From assembly GCF_918797505.1 (NCBI RefSeq), contig NC_092795.1, positions 31,731,131 to 31,795,130 on the forward strand: 64,000 bases of DNA. The letters run 5' to 3'. This stretch comes from Bemisia tabaci. Taxonomy: Eukaryota; Arthropoda; Insecta; Hemiptera; Aleyrodidae. The notes under the pieces are model-generated. The model was not told the origin of the DNA, searched no databases, and saw nothing but the letters and a program-made list of their open reading frames with translations. Numbering within the stretch: position 1 is the first letter of the stretch; each line of letters begins with the position of its first letter. A program made the translations under genes and the position numbers. Shown here one piece after another: positions 42,492-55,129 of the stretch.

Positions 42492-43385
42492 TTTTGAATT
42501 TAATCTCTTATTGGTATTTAAACTGAACCGTATGATAATCGCAGTTTGATGGTATTTTTACGAAGTTCCAAACTGAGGAGACGGAAAACCAATTACCTAT
42601 TAGAATTGCAGTCATGTTATGCCTATATCAAAAAAATGATTTCCCGCATCAATTTTGCATTCTCTTGCATGAAAAGGACTAAAAAGATTTTCATCTCCTA
42701 GGTAAAAATATTAAAATGAGGCAGTTTATCAGCTCTCAACACTTTAAATAATGAACATGGCAAAATATTAATGATAAGGAAACAACAGCATGGGTCGGGA
42801 AGTTGAAAAATCTCGAGGTACCTTAATAGTACGCCTAGTAAAATAACTCTGAGAAAAAAATGTGTAACTGGTATTTTTTAAGAGTTTGAAACTTGTTTGC
42901 AAAAGAGCTTGTAAAGAAGATGAAAATATAGTCAGCGTTCAGGAATTTTACAAGAGAAAATTGTGATCAAAGAGGTACCTAATGAAAAGTATTTTACACT
43001 TTTCATGTACTTACCTCGCAAAAAATTATGCAAACACAGTTTGTTTTTTGTGTATTTTAGGCTATAGTTTTCTTAGGATATTTTGTTTTGTGAATTTTAC
43101 TTTACGTGGTACTAGGGTGAAGTGGCAAAAAATAATTTTTGACATCCTGAAAGAGGAGTATAAATGATAGAAAAATCTGTCAATCCCTAAATGCTGCACT
43201 TTCTTACGGGATTCCACTTTGGCAAAAGATCTTTCAATTGTCAGTTTAATAGCACAGAGCATATTCATTAATGTTGCTCAAATGTGTTCGCTAAAAGTGT
43301 AATGCCAGCATTATTATTTCTTCAGTGACTGTAAGTGAATGTAAAAGGAGAAAACAGAAGTATGCAGTACGGGAAAATTGACTAA
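42492..43385. other. Non-coding region downstream of HPS5
   Basis: AT-rich; no gene or clear repeat seen. Confidence 0.5.
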
Positions 43386-43391
43386 TTTATT
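43386..43391 (-). promoter_or_regulatory. HPS5: Candidate polyadenylation signal of HPS5
   Basis: AATAAA on the minus strand lies two bases beyond the HPS5 stop codon. The position is unusually close but possible. Confidence 0.4.
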
Positions 43392-43393
43392 AA

Positions 43394-43675
43394 TCAAGAA
43401 GAGTAGCATAAAGTACATACAGTTGCATGACTGTTTTGGTGTTTCAAACACACAGCATGGTAAGTATGGCCGCACTTGAAGGCAATTAAACCACCATTAT
43501 TGGCAGCAATTAAGGCTTTTGCGCCCAATGAAAGAGAACACAAATGACAGAATTCTTCAGATAGATCTAATCTCACTCCCCAGTGATGGTTTTCAGGACT
43601 GTCTTCCTCACGTTTTTGATAGCAAAAATCACTAATACCATCCAAACGTGCAGCAGTATCAAAAGCTGCAGCCAC
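43394..43675 (-). CDS. HPS5: HPS5 exon 5: RING-H2-like C-terminus
   Basis: The acceptor is TGTTTCAG. Ninety-three residues end in TGA. The tail reads FCHLCSLS, then FKCGHTYHAVCL, then CTLC. This gives C-x2-C-x21-C-x-H-x2-H-x2-C-x10-C-x2-C, the cysteine/histidine order of a RING-H2. An AATAAA on this strand (43391-43386) follows two bases after the stop. Confidence 0.85.
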   Translation of the reverse strand: MAAAFDTAARLDGISDFCYQKREEDSPENHHWGVRLDLSEEFCHLCSLSLGAKALIAANNGGLIAFKCGHTYHAVCLKHQNSHATVCTLCYSS

Positions 43676-44112
43676 CTGAAACAAATAGTATAAAAAACAA
43701 TATTACTGAGGCTTATAATGGCATAGTAATTTATGCCCACTCATCATTTTCTTTGGTGCAAGAGAATAGTAGAATAAAATACAGAAGAGCCAGCTAAAAA
43801 CACTCACTGCCTGTTAACATGAAAAAGTTTTCCAACACATTTTGAAGCTTGATCACAAAAACGAAAGTATTAATGAGGGGGGAATGTTTAATCGTACCTG
43901 ACTTTCTAGTACATATTTCAATGTGTTGAATTCCCTTCAGTAGTTCAAACTCTTAAATTATTTTGATCTACATGAGAAAAGTAAAGTTTCAATCGTCAAT
44001 GGAAATAGGCGGTACAGTTTTTAATACAACAATAACAGTTACATCTTCATTACAATAAGTTTTAAACAGATCATCCTATGGAAACTTCTTTGTTTTATAG
44101 AAATGTCCTTTG

Positions 44113-44151
<39 letters not shown>

Positions 44152-47100
44152 ATGACAAAGACTAAAGTTTTAAGTTTTTGAGTTAATTAGTCTGACAGTA
44201 TACTTAAAACACTTTTGATTTGGGATCAGTTCAAATTCAAACACTGATTCCAATACTTAAACTTGGCGTTTTGATAATGTAATGCTTTACATAAAAAAGG
44301 CACATTGAAAGAAGTCATTCTCTTCATTAGGTAGTGCTTATCATGGCTTCTTTCGATTTAATATCATCCATTGATGAAAAACATATTTTCAAGTTTTGCA
44401 TGAAAATATTCATTTACAAATTAAAGTAACAGAGCACATTGAAAGATCCTTTTCTAGAAAAATTTACCCTTACAACCTATCGGTCCGCATTCTCTTACAT
44501 AATCTGTGTAAACAAATGTAGAACATACCTAACTCATCTAAAACCAAGTCCTGCTCTTTTTATCTTCTCACACTTTTGACTTTTTCACAGAATTCGAGTA
44601 AGAATTTTTGGAATTGAATACAAAATTGGAAGATCAGTCTTTCTGCCAAAATTCAATTTTTTAACAAATTTTGAAAATCTACTCACTTGCAAAAACAAGC
44701 TTGAAATGAAGAAATTTAGGACATAACATTACATCAATGAATAAAGAATAAAATACTCACATCAGGCGAAAGTACCGGGATCCCAGAAACTCCTTTAGAT
44801 GAGCTACTGACAAGATTTACTACTTTTTCTCGTAGACCAGTCTGATGAGCGTCGACCATTTCTGACAGTATGGCACATTGGTAGAAGCACAAATCCAGCG
44901 ATGTTGATGGTATTTCATCACTATACTTCTGTAAAAGATCTATCGTTGTCTTTGAATCAATACACTTCAAAATTATACAACAAAGCTCCGTCCATGGTAC
45001 CCCATAGCTCATTGATGACAGTAAACTATTTTTGTAGCCACAATTAAGACATACTCCTCTTTTGCAAATGATGTTGAGGATTATAACTTTTTCAAATAGG
45101 TTAATATTTTTGACGGTGAGCATGTTATTGGACCTAGTTATTAAGTTAAGTTGAATCATTAAAGAAACAGCAGATGGTATGTACAAAATTACATCAGTCA
45201 GGGACAAGACATACTTCCATAGTCTTGGAATACATTGACAAATAGTAATTATTTCTTTTAATGAGGGAGTTACACAGCCACTCACTAGTTTTAATAGTTT
45301 TTCTTTCTTTGCTTCCTGAATGGGGTCATTATTTAAAATTGCTTTTAAATCGGTAAGAACAACTACTTTAGAACTAATATTACTTTGTGATGAATCAGCA
45401 GAACAGTCTGCAGATGTGCATTGTTGTAAATGCAAGCTCCAGAAGTGATCGATTATTAAATATCCTATTTCAGCAAATTTTAGCGGTGGTAAATTTACTC
45501 CGAATGATGGAAAACAACAATTGGAGCAAGAACTAAATGAAGATGTAGAGTTGATACTCAAAAATGAATTTACAACATAGGCAAGAACAATATCGTCGTA
45601 CAAAGAAATTGGATAGTTTTTAACTAAAAGCTTACTTAAATACAATAAAAACAATCTATGGCACTTTTCCCTGGCATCTACTGCACTCAGTCCTGTTGAT
45701 GAAAGATGCATTTTCAATTTCATAATTGTGTACACCACAAATCGTAGGTTCACTTTGCCCTCGATTCCCATTTGAGAACTAGTTTCGATTTGGTCCAATC
45801 TTAACATGAGAAACATTGTGTTCAACAATAAAGCCAATGGCCATTCAGAATAGTTAACATCAGAACAATCCTTACTATTTGCCACGAACTGGAAATCGCC
45901 ATTTTGAAAGCGATGAAGAATGGTGCAAAAAGACTCATAGCTACACTTCATGGACGTGCAGTTTAAGCATTGAAGAATAAGAAATGGATCTAATATTTCG
46001 GAAAAAACAGAGAGTAATTGACTGACGAATTCGTCCAGAGCTATTTCGTTTTCAGAGTGAAAGTCGAGCAATAGTGTTGGATAGTTGGACTTCTTGAAAT
46101 TTAAATTTTTAAGAGCTGATTCGTTTTCTTGATGCCATTCAGTAATTAAATCTGACTTCAATGCTTCATGAAATACCCGCTGAATAATGAATATCTCTTT
46201 TTCCTTGAAATATCTAGAGAATGGCAAAAGTGACGATTGTAGATTTGCTGTTGTCTTCAACTTTTTCAGTTTTGATTGGTAGTCTGAAAATAACTTTACT
46301 ACCTCATTTAAAAATTTGAAAACATTATCTGCTTTAAGATCACCTTCTAAGAGATTGTCTAGTTCATCACATATTTGTAACATATTAGTGATGTTTATAT
46401 CTGGTAGGTGGGATTTCTTCTTACGAGGGCGGTCAACAATTGATTGTGTTTCATCAAAATCAGGGACTATGTTCACTCTACTTTTACTATTCAAATAATT
46501 GTCACTAATTATAGATTCTTCATTGTTTGTATCGGATTTTAATAGTCTAAGTTTTCCTTCTAGTATTTGCCACTTTTCATGCAAACTTCTGGTACCATCC
46601 ACTAATTTTTCAGTCACGTTGGTTCCTAATTCTAATAATGTATCATGAAAAGCATCAGGATTTGCAAGCATTAAAAATGGAAAAGGTACATTAGAATCAT
46701 ACTCTCCTAAGTCGTCTGAATATGGCTCATCAAAATCATTTTCATTATTCTCCATTTCTGACACATAATCATGTGGAATTTTCACCGCTTCATTTAAATT
46801 TGGTAATGATTTGGATAAAGTTTTGTCAAGCAGCTTTTTTTTCTTAGACTCGCATGATAAACTGTATGATCGTCTCCGTCTTCTAAATCGTTCTTGTCTT
46901 TTGTGAAGAACTTTTGACTGACTAGAATAAAAGGAAGAAGAGTTATTAATAATCTGAGAATTTAAGTGATGATTCTCGACAAGAAAAATACCTGAATCTA
47001 ATTTTGAAATTGGACTGTGGTTTATCTTTTGTAATTTGTTAAAAAGAGGCTTAAGGTCACTGAGTAGATCCAATTGATTTATTTGTAATAAATGATTTTC

Positions 47101-50100
47101 TAGCTCTTTCAAATGATATAAATACGTTAACTTATTCCACTTTAACAAAGTACTTAAATGCAGGGCGCATAGCTCAGCACAAACCAAAAACATGTCTTTA
47201 TAAAAAAGTCTTAACAAACATTTATCCAAACTCATTACTTTCAATGCATGAACTTCACCTGTGGTAGTGTACATGTATATTGAATCTCCTACGCACTTGA
47301 GATCAGCAATGTTCTTAACATGGTTTGACCATAACAAAACATTAACATTGCTATCTACATTAAAAAAATATACTCCATCGTTTTTAAACGTCAACAAGTA
47401 CTTGTCATGGACAACAAGTAGCTGGTTAAAATTAAAAGATTGGCTATTCCAAGTAGTGTCCTTGTGACGAGCAATTATTTTAGGTTCATCATACAGTGAG
47501 ACGACAGTTGCAGGTGGAACGGCTAAAGCTTTTTTCAGCTCATAAGTAGCTTCTACAATACCATCTGTATCACATTTCCAAAGACGAGAGCCAGGCCTGG
47601 CACAAAAAATTTTCAGCGCATCTTTTACTGGCATGAAACATGCTCCAAATTCACCATCACGCAATTTCTGCCCTACTTGCTTGTACTGTTCTTTAATTGT
47701 GTCACAGATGTAACAACGGGTTAAAGTTGAGGCTAGCAATAAACCAGACTGACAGCTCATTTGAACTACTTGTGAATCTAACTGCATCAAAGTGAATACT
47801 GGAACTTGAAACATTGTCTTACTCTGTAACAAAGTAAACAAATAGAATCCTTCAAATTCGATATTCAGTGTATTTGAAGATGTGACCGCCCTTGGGGGAG
47901 GAAATGGATTTAGTTCGTGAATAAAAAAATTTTGGTAACGCAATTTTTGTTCAACTTTTGAGCAATATTATTGGATCCTAAAACTAGATTTTAAAATTAC
48001 AACACAAAACTCTCTTGAAATTTCTATAGAAAAAGTTTTTAAGCAAATAAAGGGCCTTAATTTCTCATTGTGATCTAGCAATTTCTTACCCTAATCATTA
48101 GGATTTTAAATAGATCCTCTGAAAGCAACAGTTTTTGAACTGAAGACTTAAAATCACCATAGCTCCAGTTCGATTTGATGATTTTGGGCGTTTTGGGTCC
48201 CAAAATTTTATTTTTCTATATTCTGGTGTTTGATGACTGGTATTTGAGTTTTTCTTGGACTAAGATCTTTTTCCCCATGGACAGTCACTTAGATCCATTC
48301 TTTTTATTCATTCCTTTAAATGATATCGTTACTGTACTTGGGAACATTATAAATATTAACTTCACATGTAGAGACTAAAATAACCTATACCTCAATAAAT
48401 TAAGAGTTTTTGCACAGAAACAATAGAGACAGGATTATTCCAAACCAATACTTAAAATTATACCTTTTTCCTGGGGCAATAAACTGATTTCTGTGTTGAG
48501 TTTCTCTGAGGTAAAGTCAATTTTTGTAGCATACTGAATTTATCAATATTCTGGTCATTTTTTTTTCATTAAAAATGTCATACTTAATTCTTATGAAGTT
48601 TTATTCCTACATATTGGTAGGTTTTCGAGACATTTAATGAAGAATATGCTCATATGCGGTTCTTGTGAATGTATTTTAGCAGACATTAAATTGAGTCATG
48701 CCGCTAGCACCATTTCTTAGGGCCATGATCTACTCCCAAGTTGTTCTCAAAGTGCATTACATGCAAATGCAGAATATCTTGTTCAGCATTGCTTTCCATC
48801 AATTACATTTTAGTCTGAAGATACAACACACCTCTTTGCTCCCTAAAACATGACAATGTCTGGGGCACACTCCATAGATAAGAAATATTTCAGTTAAAAT
48901 AACTTGAGAGTAGAAAGTCCAGACTCTTTCTAGTACTTTGGAAAGTTCACAACAATCATAGTAGGTACAAACCATTGCAGATGTTAAATTGAGAACTGAA
49001 ATTTTGCCGCTTTTATCACCCGCGAACACTTGGAGATTGTTCTCAGACCATTGCAGAGTAGTAACTTCAGAATCCGCATGTTCGACTGACCTATTTATCA
49101 TTCTTGCTCCGAGGCCTTCATTTCGTTCGAGAATACCAACAACACCTTTCAGTGTTGCAAAAGCTATGAAAGCCTCATTTGGAGAAACAGAGATAAGACT
49201 GACAGCTCCTTCCTGTAATTTAAAAAAGAAATAGAATCAGTTTAGTAGGTATTTTGTGAAATTATGTAAGTCTCCCTCAAAGTTACAGTTTTACGAAACT
49301 TAGGTACTATTTTAAGACTGAAGATCCAATAAATGAGTTACGTTAAAAAATATAGATTTTTTTCTTATTTTTCACTGCAAAATAAAAGAGAGAGATGAAA
49401 ATTTCACAGGACAAAGCTTTTCAGGACTGGAGATAGTTGGCAAATAGGTAATTTGTCTTAGCACGGACAAGTATACTTTTTGATCATTTGACCTGGAAGG
49501 TCCTTGAGAAAGAAAAACCATGAAAAATATCTGTAGGTATATTTAATTTGTAAATAATTTACAATACAATAATATTGCAAACTAGGTGTAATAATGAGAG
49601 TATCATGAATGTGTTACCTTGTTTGGTATAAGCTGAGAGTAAGCAAAAGGTTCTCGATAGAAAACATATAATCCGCCACTCGTAGCTCCAAAGATTAGAA
49701 AACTCTGGGAAGCAGTAAAACAAGTGTACTGGAAAAAAAGAACAAGAAAATTAATACCATGATGACATTTAATATGCGTTTTCAAACCACTGAACTGCAT
49801 TTCAAAAAGAAATTGGACTGACAGTAACTATTACTGAACATCATGAAGGAGACATTCCGTAGTTCCTTAGAAAGTGACAGTAAATAGACACACTAAATAC
49901 GACACGAGAGGTAATTGATACCTACTTGGCAAGATAACTTTTCAATTTAAAACATATTAGACCATCATATTATTCATATTTACCATTTTTTCACAAATAG
50001 ATACTTTACGTAACATTTGGTGCGGTGTCACTGAGAAAGTGTTTCACAGAATACAGCGATGCCAGTAATAACAATTCTATACCTACGGAGTGAAAAAACC

Positions 50101-50876
50101 TGCAGAGCTAGGTAGACCCTTGATATGCTTACTTGAGACTTGGTGACGAAATGCTTTAGGATTCCTTGTAAAGATGGCGAGAAACAGGAGAGAGCTACAG
50201 TAAAAAGTACGGTTCTCAACTTGAGGAGAGGTGAGCAAGAGATCGAGTTTAACAAAAGGCTTTTACACTGTGCAAGTTTTGGAGAAATACCCAGGTTTGA
50301 CTGGAGCATATTGTCCTAGCCTGGATTATTTAAATAAATCAATATACTGGTCTTCTAAATTTTATTTTTGATCCTGCGTGCAAGTAACATAATTTTTCAT
50401 AGCTAAAACTATGGTCTTAAAGATACATTGAATAAGTTCAATCTTAGATTACAGCAGTCCTCACGCACTGACATGCATGAAGACTATGGATATTTCTCTC
50501 AATCAGAAACCTAAGAGATAGCATTAGATAGCTGGTACATGCTGTCCGAGAAAAAGAGGGCCTGAGTAAATAATCTGAGGCAGTTGCGCAACTCAGTTAT
50601 GAGGATACGATTTTCCAGGCATTATTCCTTGAAAAATAGTTGTTGTGCGAATATTTAGCTATACGAATGTTACGATGTGGTAGCGTAACTGTCCGATTTG
50701 CAGTTTCGTTGCATGAAACAAAACATAATATCAAATTATTCACTCAAGTATGAGGTCCTCAACGTTACATAAGTTCAACAGCGTACCTTGATTCTGTTGG
50801 ATGATTTGAGAGGAGCTGAAACATCAGAAAATGTGTTGGGCTCAAGCAGAATAAACGGCGGATCATCTTCGCTCAT
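43394..50876 (-). CDS. HPS5: HPS5 homolog, BLOC-2 subunit (1261 codons, 5 exons)
   Basis: Exons run 50876-50787, 49728-49618, 49212-48973, 47823-44761 and 43675-43394. All joins are phase 0 with AG/GT borders. HPS5 works with HPS3 and HPS6 in BLOC-2, directing cargo to lysosome-related organelles such as pigment granules; the Drosophila gene is pink. An N-terminal beta-propeller spans exons 1-4: FGATSGGLYVFYRE, ISVSPNEAFIAFATLKG, FAGDKSGKISVLNL. The motifs GEFGACFMP and FCARPGSRLW match the family closely. A long alpha-helical region with acidic and basic linkers follows. The last 50 residues form a RING-H2-like cluster. At 1261 residues it is slightly longer than vertebrate HPS5. The start is MSEDDPPF. 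Confidence 0.9.
44113..44146 (+). repeat. Poly-A run of 34 in HPS5 intron 4
   Basis: An uninterrupted homopolymer, poly-T relative to the HPS5 transcript. No retroelement body or target duplication is evident beside it. Confidence 0.7.
44761..47823 (-). CDS. HPS5: HPS5 exon 4 (3063 bp)
   Basis: The acceptor is TTGTTACAG and the donor GAT|GTGAGT. It encodes 1021 residues: the last propeller blades with the signature ACFMP and CARPGSRLW motifs, a Ser/Arg/Lys-rich linker (RRRRRSYSL), an acidic patch around NDFDEPYSDD, and the long helical solenoid. Confidence 0.92.
48973..49212 (-). CDS. HPS5: HPS5 exon 3
   Basis: Eighty codons sit between AAATTACAG and GTTTGT. EGAVSLISVSPNEAFIAFAT and VTTLQWSENNLQVFAGDKSG are WD40-like blades in the order found in HPS5. 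Confidence 0.9.
49618..49728 (-). CDS. HPS5: HPS5 exon 2
   Basis: Thirty-seven codons sit between TTTTTTCCAG and GTAACA. The product, YTCFTASQSFLIFGATSGG followed by LYVFYREPF, is the first propeller blade of HPS5. Confidence 0.88.
50787..50876 (-). CDS. HPS5: HPS5 exon 1
   Basis: Thirty codons start at ATG 50876-50874: MSEDDPPFILLEPN to SSNRIK, then the donor GTACGC. The start was chosen because it is the first ATG of an open exon whose phase joins the propeller-encoding exon 2. Confidence 0.75.
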
Positions 50877-51658
50877 GGTGTCATATAATTATTCAAATTC
50901 AACGACTATAATAAAACTTATTCATTTAAAAACAGAGATAAGGACAAGTTGATTGATAACAAAGCCATAACCTCAAAATAATTAGGTCAGGTTGTCCGTG
51001 AAGAAATTCTAAATTACACAGGTGCAATATTTTGTTTTCATATTTTCAGAATTGTAAACGTACACATTTTCTTTATAAAATGAAGCATGACTTATGTAAA
51101 TTATTTCTGTAAATATGAGATACTATATGAATTTTCACTCGTGGGCAGACGTAATTTACCAATATTCGTCATATTTTGAAAAAAGGAGATGAGAAACTAG
51201 AGTCTTGGGAGCGACAACACTGAATGCAAGGCTCGAGATTGCCGCGAATTTCAAACTTGTGAAATTAGATGGGAAGATCCAATATGATACGGCTGACATC
51301 GTTAAAATAATAATAAAAAAAGAACCCTTCGTATACTCGTGGTAAAAATAGTACCACAATTATTGATTTATTTTTTTTATCTAAAAAAAAAAAAAAAAAA
51401 CGAAAATAACTAACTACGCAAATAAAATTCAAGAAGGGCGCACTACATGCATATTATCCTTTGTAATTGTTCAAGATGATTTAATCACTAATAAATGCCT
51501 CCTTAATCATATAGCGCTCAATTTCAACACCTTATCCGTTGCCAGAAATTGAATCATGCCGTGCAAAAACCGCTAAAGTCCATTTTTCAATCTTGAGTTT
51601 TTCGGGGTTAATAATACTTTTCACATCCGAGTTATATGAAAATAAACGTGGTGTTGAT

Positions 51659-51691
51659 ACTCGTTTTAGGGTTACTAATCCTAAAACGAGT
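51659..51691. repeat. Perfect 12-bp hairpin
   Basis: ACTCGTTTTAGG and CCTAAAACGAGT are separated by 9 bases. Confidence 0.7.
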
Positions 51692-52819
51692 CCGTGCACC
51701 ACTTTCATGATTGTATCGACTCAAGGAAAGTATGATTGACACATAAGAAATGAAAGCTGCAATAATATATGTTAGTGGTTCTCGCACTTCAAGATTCAAT
51801 TAACCTAGTGAGTTGGTGCCTTAAGTTCGCCTTCAATTTCGAGTGATACTATGCCACGCATGGGTGGTCGAATAGTTTCTTCGCGCGTATGTATACGCTG
51901 AGTATAGGATAGGTTGCGTTCATTTTCATTGTTATTCTTTAAAATCCCTTTAACTGTCGCAGGAATTAACTTAGCGAGTTGGTGCTTCCAATTCGCCGTC
52001 AATCGCCGTCATTTGTCTTTTCTTCAAAATTTACGTAAAAAACTATTCACACAACGGGAAGTTCGGAGATCAACTTTTGAATGAAATATTGACAAATCGT
52101 TGATCAAAGTGCTAAGCCACGTATCTCCTTTTAGGACGTTGCAGGCTCCCTGCCATACTTTATTTTTTCTTTTGAGAACTACTCAACGTAGTTTATTTAA
52201 AACTATCTTGATTTTTTTCCCCCTTCAGCAAAATATTATATTATACATTTCAGGCTATGAAGTTAGCTTCCTCCTCATTTAAAAAAAATTCAAAAAAATG
52301 AGTTTTGAAAAATGAGGGGATTTCGATCGCTCGACGTCGATCGATAGAAATCTAACCATAGATTAACTCCTAATCTTGGTAATAACATGTTTTATGAATG
52401 AATTCAAACTTTCTGCTCCTGGAGGAAAGAATAATTTATTTGGGTTAAATTGCACGCTAAACATCACTATGACAGTCTCAGCAATATGAAAATATGGCAA
52501 CCTCAATTTCGACGCTTTGGCTCAGCTATAGCAAGCTGTACGCACACTTTGAACGATAACAGTATGGGAATGAAAAAATACTCGATTGAGTGGTCTGCTG
52601 AAGCTGTTAATGCGCGATTTGACTCTCGTAGAGTATTGTTTTTCTTGTGACCGGGCAATTCAAATTTTCCGAAACCAATTTACAATAAAAACGTTAGTAT
52701 CTTAACTAGAAGTTGATTTCAGTAGTTTCCGTTGCGCGCATCGTGTTCTATGTGAAATTCTGGCGAGGAGTCATGTATTTGAGTGCTTAAATTCTTATCT
52801 TTTTTAATGGTCCATTCAA

Positions 52820-52918
52820 TCTAAAAAAACAAACATATAGAACTTTCCCAACTTTTCTCGGAAAAAAGTATTTTATCGGGAGAAACGAGGCAACGCTGGA
52901 ATGGTCATGCGGCGTCGA
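52820..52918. mobile_element. hAT-like MITE, copy 10 (right part only)
   Basis: GAGGCAACGCTGGAATGGTC and GCGGCGTCGATACTG resemble the right arm; the left end is lost. Confidence 0.35.
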
Positions 52919-53023
52919 TACTGTCAACGTGGGCCTTTTAAGCCCCATTATTCGATGCCGCGGTTATTCTATAACGCGAGATCGAATAATCGCGCCAACC
53001 ACAGTGCGGCCGGCGTTAGACGC

Positions 53024-53170
53024 ATATTAGCGCCTGCAAGACTGTAGGAATACTTCACACATTGCGCTAAACAGTGCGGTCGGCCGGTCGCGCGGCGTGC
53101 GGCGTATATTAGCGCCTACAAGACTGCATGAATACTTCGCGTAGTGCGCCAAACGCATTGCAGTCGGTCG
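53024..53170 (-). repeat. GC-rich module, two to three copies, minus orientation
   Basis: GCGCCTGCAAGACTG and GCGCCTACAAGACTGCATG, each with AATACTTC and an AAAC-GCATTGC-like end, are inverted copies of the module at 26298 and 42295. Confidence 0.7.
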
Positions 53171-54760
53171 GTTGGCATGAAACGCGTTTAGCGCTGACAA
53201 AATATAAAAATGGCATATCGCAAAGTCAAATGAAACAAAAAAGACCCTAAAAATATTTTTATACAACCATTGACGAGGAAATTGAGTCCATCTGAGATAA
53301 GAAGGAGGGAGAGAGAATGGCACGGAAGGGATACCATGTCTCGTGTCTCTAAGTACCCATCCAAAATGGGAAAAGCCTAGATTCGTTTGCTTTCAAAATT
53401 TTCTTGGAGGGGGCCATACGGACCCCATAAGGAGTGGGACAATGGGACATAACAGTTTCATCTGTGTCGGTACGTGATCAAAAAAGATAATTAGGTACAA
53501 TTGATAAGAGCTCATAGACTCTCTGAGCGAGATGAGTGTTGCTCTGACAGAACGCATTGCCTTCATGTGAGGCCCAGTCAATTTTTGAGTCCCCTCTTTT
53601 AAAAAATGTTTTGTCGCGAAAATGTTGATTCCTACTCGCAACATGCTCATTTGTGAGATTTAAGGACGGTGAAAAGGTAATCTCAATTTACTTGCAACTA
53701 AATATTTGTTACTCGTCCAAAGCCTGTTTATAGCTTTAGTGCGTTACTCTCATGTACGCATTCTCAATTTTTACTACAACATCAGAGTGAAAATTACCCC
53801 CCAAAATCGATTCGATTGACCTACGAAAGTATCTTATTTACATACAACCCCTGCGAGTAGCGTTTGTGACGATGCGCTCGAGATGCAGGATGCAGGTATA
53901 GCAGGCAATCGATGATCGCTGGTATTTTGCAATCCTCTCTGGATGAAACCCTTGATGTATAATTTAGAATCCAAGAATTATAAAAAGAAAATTCTTATTA
54001 TTCTGCCCTGATGGAAATAACCGACTTTTTCCATTGAATGCGTGATAGCCGCGGCACATTTCCTTGTAAGTGTGGTGAAACAAGTCCTTATTTTGGTTTG
54101 GGTCGTATACGCAACTAAACTAAGTGTGTGTCAAAACGTAGAGCTTCGAAGGAAAATGAATCGAAGGCTCTCTGATATGATCATGGGCCTTTAAAATTCT
54201 CTAACGATTGAACCCTCAGTTTCGGCATGAATTATTGATATGATTTGCCGGGCAACCTGCAAGTCATTTGCAAAATTATCGGCGATCGCTAAATGCCTGC
54301 GGCACAGATACGTCTGTGAAAATTCAGAAACGAATAAGACAATTTTTTACATTTTAACAAGTTACACAGAAGGATAGGACGAGCGGATATCATATTTACC
54401 AGAAAATGTAGTAATAATTGACAAATTAAAAAAACACGAGGACGTAATTCAAAGTATGGACATGACCATAACCACAAGAAGGCATAATAATGGCTTAAAA
54501 AGAATAAGGCGTTTCTCCAAATTACTTTCTGCTAATTAGTATTTTCTTTTTTTTTTTAAGAAAACCAAACTAACCAACCATTTTTTCATGCATCTAAAAA
54601 TATTTACAGAAATTTTCTAAAAGATTCATTTTTTAACTACGCTATCGGAGGAACTAGAGAGTTGCGCTGAAAATGCAAATTTCTCTATTTTAGCTACTGC
54701 CAGGCATAAACGTGAACTTAAATCAAAATGTTTCCGTAAACTGTTTCTGAAATATTGCAG

Positions 54761-55129
54761 TGTTTTGATCTTGAAATTAAGAGCGAGAATTTGAGATTAC
54801 TAGAATCTTTAATTTCTAAAATAAGTGAAGGTGTAGGTATACTTTTGTTGACAGACAATAATATGGCCATTATGGATAGAGGATTGAATATTCGTAAAAC
54901 TGGACGGATGAGTGCGTCGAGAAGCAATCTGGTAGTTAATGCTGCACTTTCAATTGGACTGGCACATATAATGCGGACCTTGGCTGAAAAAATCACCACT
55001 ACTTATGACCCTCTTCATGACGTTGTTAATGACTCGGACGAAGATGAGGATTTCGACTGGAATAAAAATTTGACCGATAGCAAAGTTATTCCTGACGTTA
55101 TTTCTCAGGGAGTGCAGTATAATCTTAAA
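54761..55129 (+). CDS. PEBP gene, first recognised exon
   Basis: The acceptor ATATTGCAG is weak in pyrimidines; the donor is AAA|GTGAGA. It encodes 123 residues in phase 0. The opening LRLLESLISKISEGVGILLL resembles a Roadblock/LAMTOR3 strand-helix start only loosely. Then come a basic stretch, an acidic linker, and the PEBP lead-in SKVIPDVISQGVQYNLK. Confidence 0.7.

Larger units (their letters stand above)
50877..54760. other. Region between HPS5 and the recognised PEBP exons
   Basis: The divergent gene orientation means this should contain the HPS5 promoter and the missing 5' exon(s) of the PEBP gene, but I cannot place them. It also holds a poly-A run near 51385-51401, a 12-bp-arm hairpin (51659-51691), a loose direct repeat (GTGAGTTGGTGCC near 51810 and GCGAGTTGGTGCT near 51974), half a hAT-like MITE (52820-52918) and GC-rich modules. 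Confidence 0.5.

Noticed and set aside
42112..42549. 145-codon plus-strand open frame
   Set aside because: It is made from the TIR element and two GC-rich modules; no independent protein signal.
43394..43675. A separate RING-finger gene
   Set aside because: The exon has a good acceptor in phase with the HPS5 exon-4 donor and no start of its own, so it is better read as the HPS5 C-terminus.
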